This document shows positions 31,401-33,484 of a DNA stretch of 33,484 nucleotides, piece after piece; the first letter of the stretch is position 1; each line of letters starts with the position of its first letter. The DNA comes from Pelargonium nanum. Taxonomy: Eukaryota; Streptophyta; Magnoliopsida; Geraniales; Geraniaceae. Below the pieces are notes generated by a model. That model did no database searches. It had not been told where the DNA came from and saw only the letters and a list, made by a program, of their open reading frames with translations. A program made the position numbers and the translations under genes. The stretch spans positions 1 through 33,484 of the forward strand of contig JAYMTF010000570.1 in the NCBI GenBank assembly GCA_036897485.1, written 5' to 3'.

Positions 31401-32066
31401 TAATGGTAAAAAGTAATTATCCACTTCAGCTCAAGCATACAGATTTTTAAGTGTAATTAGCAAAATAACAGTTACAGAACGCGGAAAATTGAACATTTGA
31501 TAGAAAAAAACTCACTTGTCGAGGGCTTCAAGGTATTTTTGCTTTCGGATCTCAAAGAAAACCTTCATCGAATATCTATTGTCATCCACCTTAGTAAATC
31601 CTGTCAAATACTTCTCGACCTCATCCCATTCACCGTTTTTCACACAACTCTCAAAGTACATCATATTGAAGAAAAATCCAGATTCTTTCTCCAAGCTTTC
31701 AGCAAAACAAACATGCACACAATCAGTAACAAACCACACCCACCAGTAACGATTCTCAAATAAAATAGATCTAAGAAGTTTCAGTTCAACACACGCACAT
31801 TATCCCAAAAATAAAATAACAAGCTACTTTCAAGGACAACACTCATTTAGTCCAATTAACACCCACATTTGCAATCACAAGCCATTTCACAAAATTCTCT
31901 TTCCAAAACCTTTTCTAATAAACCCAAAATTCCCACTAAAAGCACCAAGTTAGGAACAGGACACACAAAAGTAAACACAATTTTACCTGTGAACAGCTTC
32001 CTTGAACTTCTCTTCATCTAAGAACTGGAGTATCAGAAACACCAGTTCTCTGGTGAGCGACGCCAT
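22471..32066 (-). CDS. TPR4: TOPLESS-related transcriptional co-repressor (TPR4-like)
   Basis: 25 exons on the minus strand, 1139 residues, all phases closing: 32066-31987, 31695-31516, 31368-31255, 30857-30699, 30597-30405, 30300-30177, 28738-28626, 28135-27967, 27849-27740, 27619-27550, 27406-27333, 27197-27102, 27011-26916, 26794-26667, 26556-26322, 26217-26053, 25983-25885, 25661-25518, 24916-24806, 24701-24522, 24401-24273, 24169-24074, 23637-23449, 22925-22753, 22663-22471. The N-terminus has LisH (TRELVFLILQFLDEEKFKEAVH) and CTLH segments, then the CRA-type region to about residue 200 (KVFSTFNEELFKEI, LEKESGFFFN), which binds EAR motifs and tetramerises. A Pro/Ser-rich linker (about 215-330) follows, then two WD40 propellers to the C-terminus. 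In the nucleus it links EAR-motif repressors, such as Aux/IAA, to histone deacetylation. TPR4 rather than TPL is inferred from the FAD5-PIFI-ROD1 neighbourhood. The last acceptor could be six bases upstream, adding two residues. Confidence 0.95.
23870..24010. repeat. hAT-like MITE remnant in TOPLESS-related intron 22
   Basis: ggccgcgggccaaaa on the left and cccgcgacccgaat on the right are loosely inverted, with the same cgggt-rich character as 17185-17362. It lies between exons 22 and 23 and disturbs no splice site. Confidence 0.35.
24197..24213. repeat. AT dinucleotide microsatellite
   Basis: An uninterrupted (AT)n run in intron 21 of the TOPLESS-related gene. A similar run is at about 30920-30933. 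Likely length-variable among individuals. Confidence 0.8.
28270..28512. mobile_element. AT-rich MITE in TOPLESS-related intron 7
   Basis: Left end gttgcacttggattctttga and reverse complement of the right end, gtctgtttgtattcatgga, are imperfect inverted repeats. The interior is built of atttgaaat and tcaaatccaaat motifs and shares gatttaagtcaaat with the element at 2106-2383. No coding capacity. Confidence 0.5.
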
Positions 32067-32124
32067 TCTTCCACCCGATCCAAGCGCCTCCTCTCCGATC
32101 GCCCTAATCCAACTCCACCTCCAC

Positions 32125-32368
32125 CTGATCAACCACTCAAAACACCACAAACACAAAATTCACACAATTAGGGTTTCGTATCCCGCAATTCTCGCTCACT
32201 ACACCGATCCGTGACCACAATCTCGACAAAAAAAATCAAAAACCAAACCAAACACAGCACAGACCACACACACGCATACAAACACCGATACGTACACAAA
32301 AACTTCACGATCAACACAAAAACCTCAAGATCAACTCATGAATTCATGTATGTAAGTAATGTATATAC
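32125..32368 (-). other. 5'-UTR intron of the TOPLESS-related gene
   Basis: The minus strand shows a donor CAGAG/GTATAT at 32369/32368 and an acceptor TGATCAG/GTGGAGG at 32125/32124. Removing it joins a purine/pyrimidine-rich leader to the segment just before the ATG and leaves no upstream ATG in the joined leader that I can see. Leader introns are common in this family. No transcript evidence. Confidence 0.6.
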
Positions 32369-32503
32369 CTCTGTTGCTTCGCTGAGCCTCCACTTAGAGC
32401 GAGAAAGTAGAGAGAGAAAGTGAGAGCACAGATTGGGTCTCGCTCTTTTCTCTCCCTTTTTTTTTATTTTCTTTTCTGTGCAGAACACGAAAAACATTGG
32501 CTC

Positions 32504-32511
32504 TATTTATA
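32504..32511 (-). promoter_or_regulatory. TATA box of the TOPLESS-related gene
   Basis: The minus strand reads CTATAAATAGAG, a near-consensus TATA box. About 30 bases further on a pyrimidine-rich leader starts, leading to the 5'-UTR intron donor at 32369, so transcription probably starts near 32475. Confidence 0.65.
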
Positions 32512-32766
32512 GAGAGCCGTGGAAAGCCAAAATGACTTTTGCTACGGTGCGCCGCGGCTCCATCGAACCCAATGGTGCATCACCTGTCCCATTCTATCTT
32601 TTTTATTTTATTCTATATATAGAGATGCATCGAACATAGTCTCATCTAGAATTCAAATCCAACGGTGGGATCTTCATAGTTTGTGCGCGACCATGAACTC
32701 TCATGTAGTGCCGCACAGCGTCGTGTCTCCAGATAGTGGAGGTCATTTCGGATACAACTGGGATCC

Positions 32767-32860
32767 CCACGCGCGGGGAAGCGCGTGGTGTTACGTGAAG
32801 AGCCTGGAGTCAATGAGACAAGGCATGTCGATGACGTGTCAGAATATCAAGTCGACACGT
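32767..32860. promoter_or_regulatory. Palindromic CGCG and ACGTG motifs upstream of the TOPLESS-related gene
   Basis: ccacgcgc (32767-32774) and gcgcgtgg (32781-32788) form a perfect inverted pair around six bases and contain CGCG-box cores of the kind bound by CAMTA factors. acgtgtc (32834-32840) and gacacgt (32854-32860) form a second inverted pair with ABRE-like ACGTG cores. These are about 260-350 bases above the TATA box. Binding is inferred from motif shape only. Confidence 0.45.
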
Positions 32861-32948
32861 ATGTGACAGCTGGTTCACAGTTACTGTGGCGTGTGGGTTT
32901 GGTTTGAGCCTGTGGAAAGAGACAATGCCTGGAGAGACAAAAGATTGG

Positions 32949-33038
32949 TGATAAGCTATTTAACTTATGTTATAAGCATATGTGCTTATGATATAAATGT
33001 GACTATTTATTACAGTTGATAAGCAGGTTAGCTTATCA
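32949..33038. repeat. 90-bp hairpin element
   Basis: tgataagcta at 32949-32958 and tagcttatca at 33029-33038 are perfect inverted ends; the interior includes the palindrome ataagcatatgtgcttat near 32971-32989. No coding capacity. Possibly a very short MITE. Confidence 0.5.
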
Positions 33039-33210
33039 TGAGCAAGATTCGCGTGTACTTTGAGAAAAAGATGGGCCAGGTGTTTCTTCTGGAAACATTA
33101 AATTTGAGAAAATTATGATTCGGTGTATTTGAGGCGCATCGACCCTTGTGGACCCCACGAGCTTAGATGGATTTGTGGGGTTGACCAAAACCTTAACCAT
33201 AGCCTACAGC

Positions 33211-33239
33211 CACGTGTGATTTGAATATTTGGTCACGTG
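33211..33239. promoter_or_regulatory. Two G-boxes
   Basis: CACGTG occurs at 33211-33216 and 33234-33239, 23 bases apart (about two helical turns), inside ccacgtgtgat and gtcacgtgatt. They lie about 100 bases before the presumed leader of a plus-strand gene and are more likely to serve that gene than the TOPLESS-related one. bZIP or bHLH binding is inferred from the motif. Confidence 0.5.
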
Positions 33240-33299
33240 ATTAATTATAGTATTAAATTATGAAGTTATGAAATAGATAAATTTTGTTTTCACTTTCAC

Positions 33300-33484
33300 A
33301 TACCACAAAGACCTAATACTAGGGTTTTTGCCTCTCTTTCTCTCTGCCGTTTTGAGAGTCGAATAAGGTTTTTGTTTGTTTACGGCTGCTCTTTATTTCA
33401 AAGCGGCAGCAGTCTCTTGATTTTTCATATAACAAATTGCGGTCTTTCTCGTTCTGATAACGAGTCTTGCTTTGATAGCAAGTT
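33300..33484 (+). other. Probable 5' leader of a gene beyond the window
   Basis: actagggtttttgcctctct, a telo-box-like sequence followed by a pyrimidine-rich tract, is typical of leaders of plant housekeeping genes, including ribosomal protein genes. No ATG with a long open frame occurs before the window ends, so the coding part would lie outside. The gene cannot be identified. Confidence 0.35.

Noticed and set aside
32519-32866. 115-codon plus-strand frame
   Set aside because: Lies in the promoter region, has no homology I recognise and overlaps palindromic motifs; composition is not coding-like.

Overview
The window is nuclear DNA of a flowering plant, most likely a eudicot. The genes are intron-rich with GT-AG junctions, the spacers are AT-rich and full of small inverted-repeat elements (MITEs), there is a plant-type nuclear tRNA-Cys, and every recognisable protein is of a plant-specific type. 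I cannot name the species. No bacterial-style operon, CRISPR array or rRNA is present.

Layout. 1-6196 holds no convincing gene: scrambled repeat fragments, a large inverted repeat at 777-1334, a MITE and part of an LTR. 6197-7533 (minus) is a five-exon pseudo-histidine phosphotransfer protein of the AHP6 type (Asn replaces the phosphorylated His), with a decayed tandem repeat in intron 1. 7600-12370 is mostly AT-rich spacer with LTR-like pieces. 12371-12442 (minus) is tRNA-Cys(GCA). 12655-12965 is a decayed LINE RNase H segment. 13181-13701 (minus) is a frameshifted 5' remnant of a plastid FAD5/ADS-type desaturase. 14119-16852 (plus) is an eight-exon PIFI gene. 17481-20317 (minus) is a three-exon ROD1 (PDCT) gene with a small upstream ORF. 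22471-32066 (minus) is a complete 25-exon TOPLESS-related co-repressor, with a 5'-UTR intron and TATA box above it. 32520-33484 is promoter-like DNA, and its last ~180 bases look like the leader of a plus-strand gene that starts outside the window.

How the genes fit together. FAD5, PIFI, ROD1 and a TOPLESS-related gene (TPR4) also lie close together on Arabidopsis chromosome 3 (At3g15850, At3g15840, At3g15820, At3g15880, from memory), so 13.1-32.1 kb is probably a conserved syntenic block in which the FAD5 copy has decayed here. FAD5 desaturates 16:0 on plastid MGDG, ROD1 moves phosphocholine between diacylglycerol and PC in the ER, and PIFI affects dark reduction of plastoquinone. Their adjacency probably reflects ancestry rather than joint regulation. 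The AHP6-like gene is a separate inhibitor of cytokinin phosphorelay.

All multi-exon models were built by reading splice junctions and checking that phases close; no transcripts were available. I see no clearly undescribed system. The points most worth following are the FAD5 decay, the AHP6 intron repeat, the ROD1 uORF and the inverted-repeat complex in the first 2 kb.
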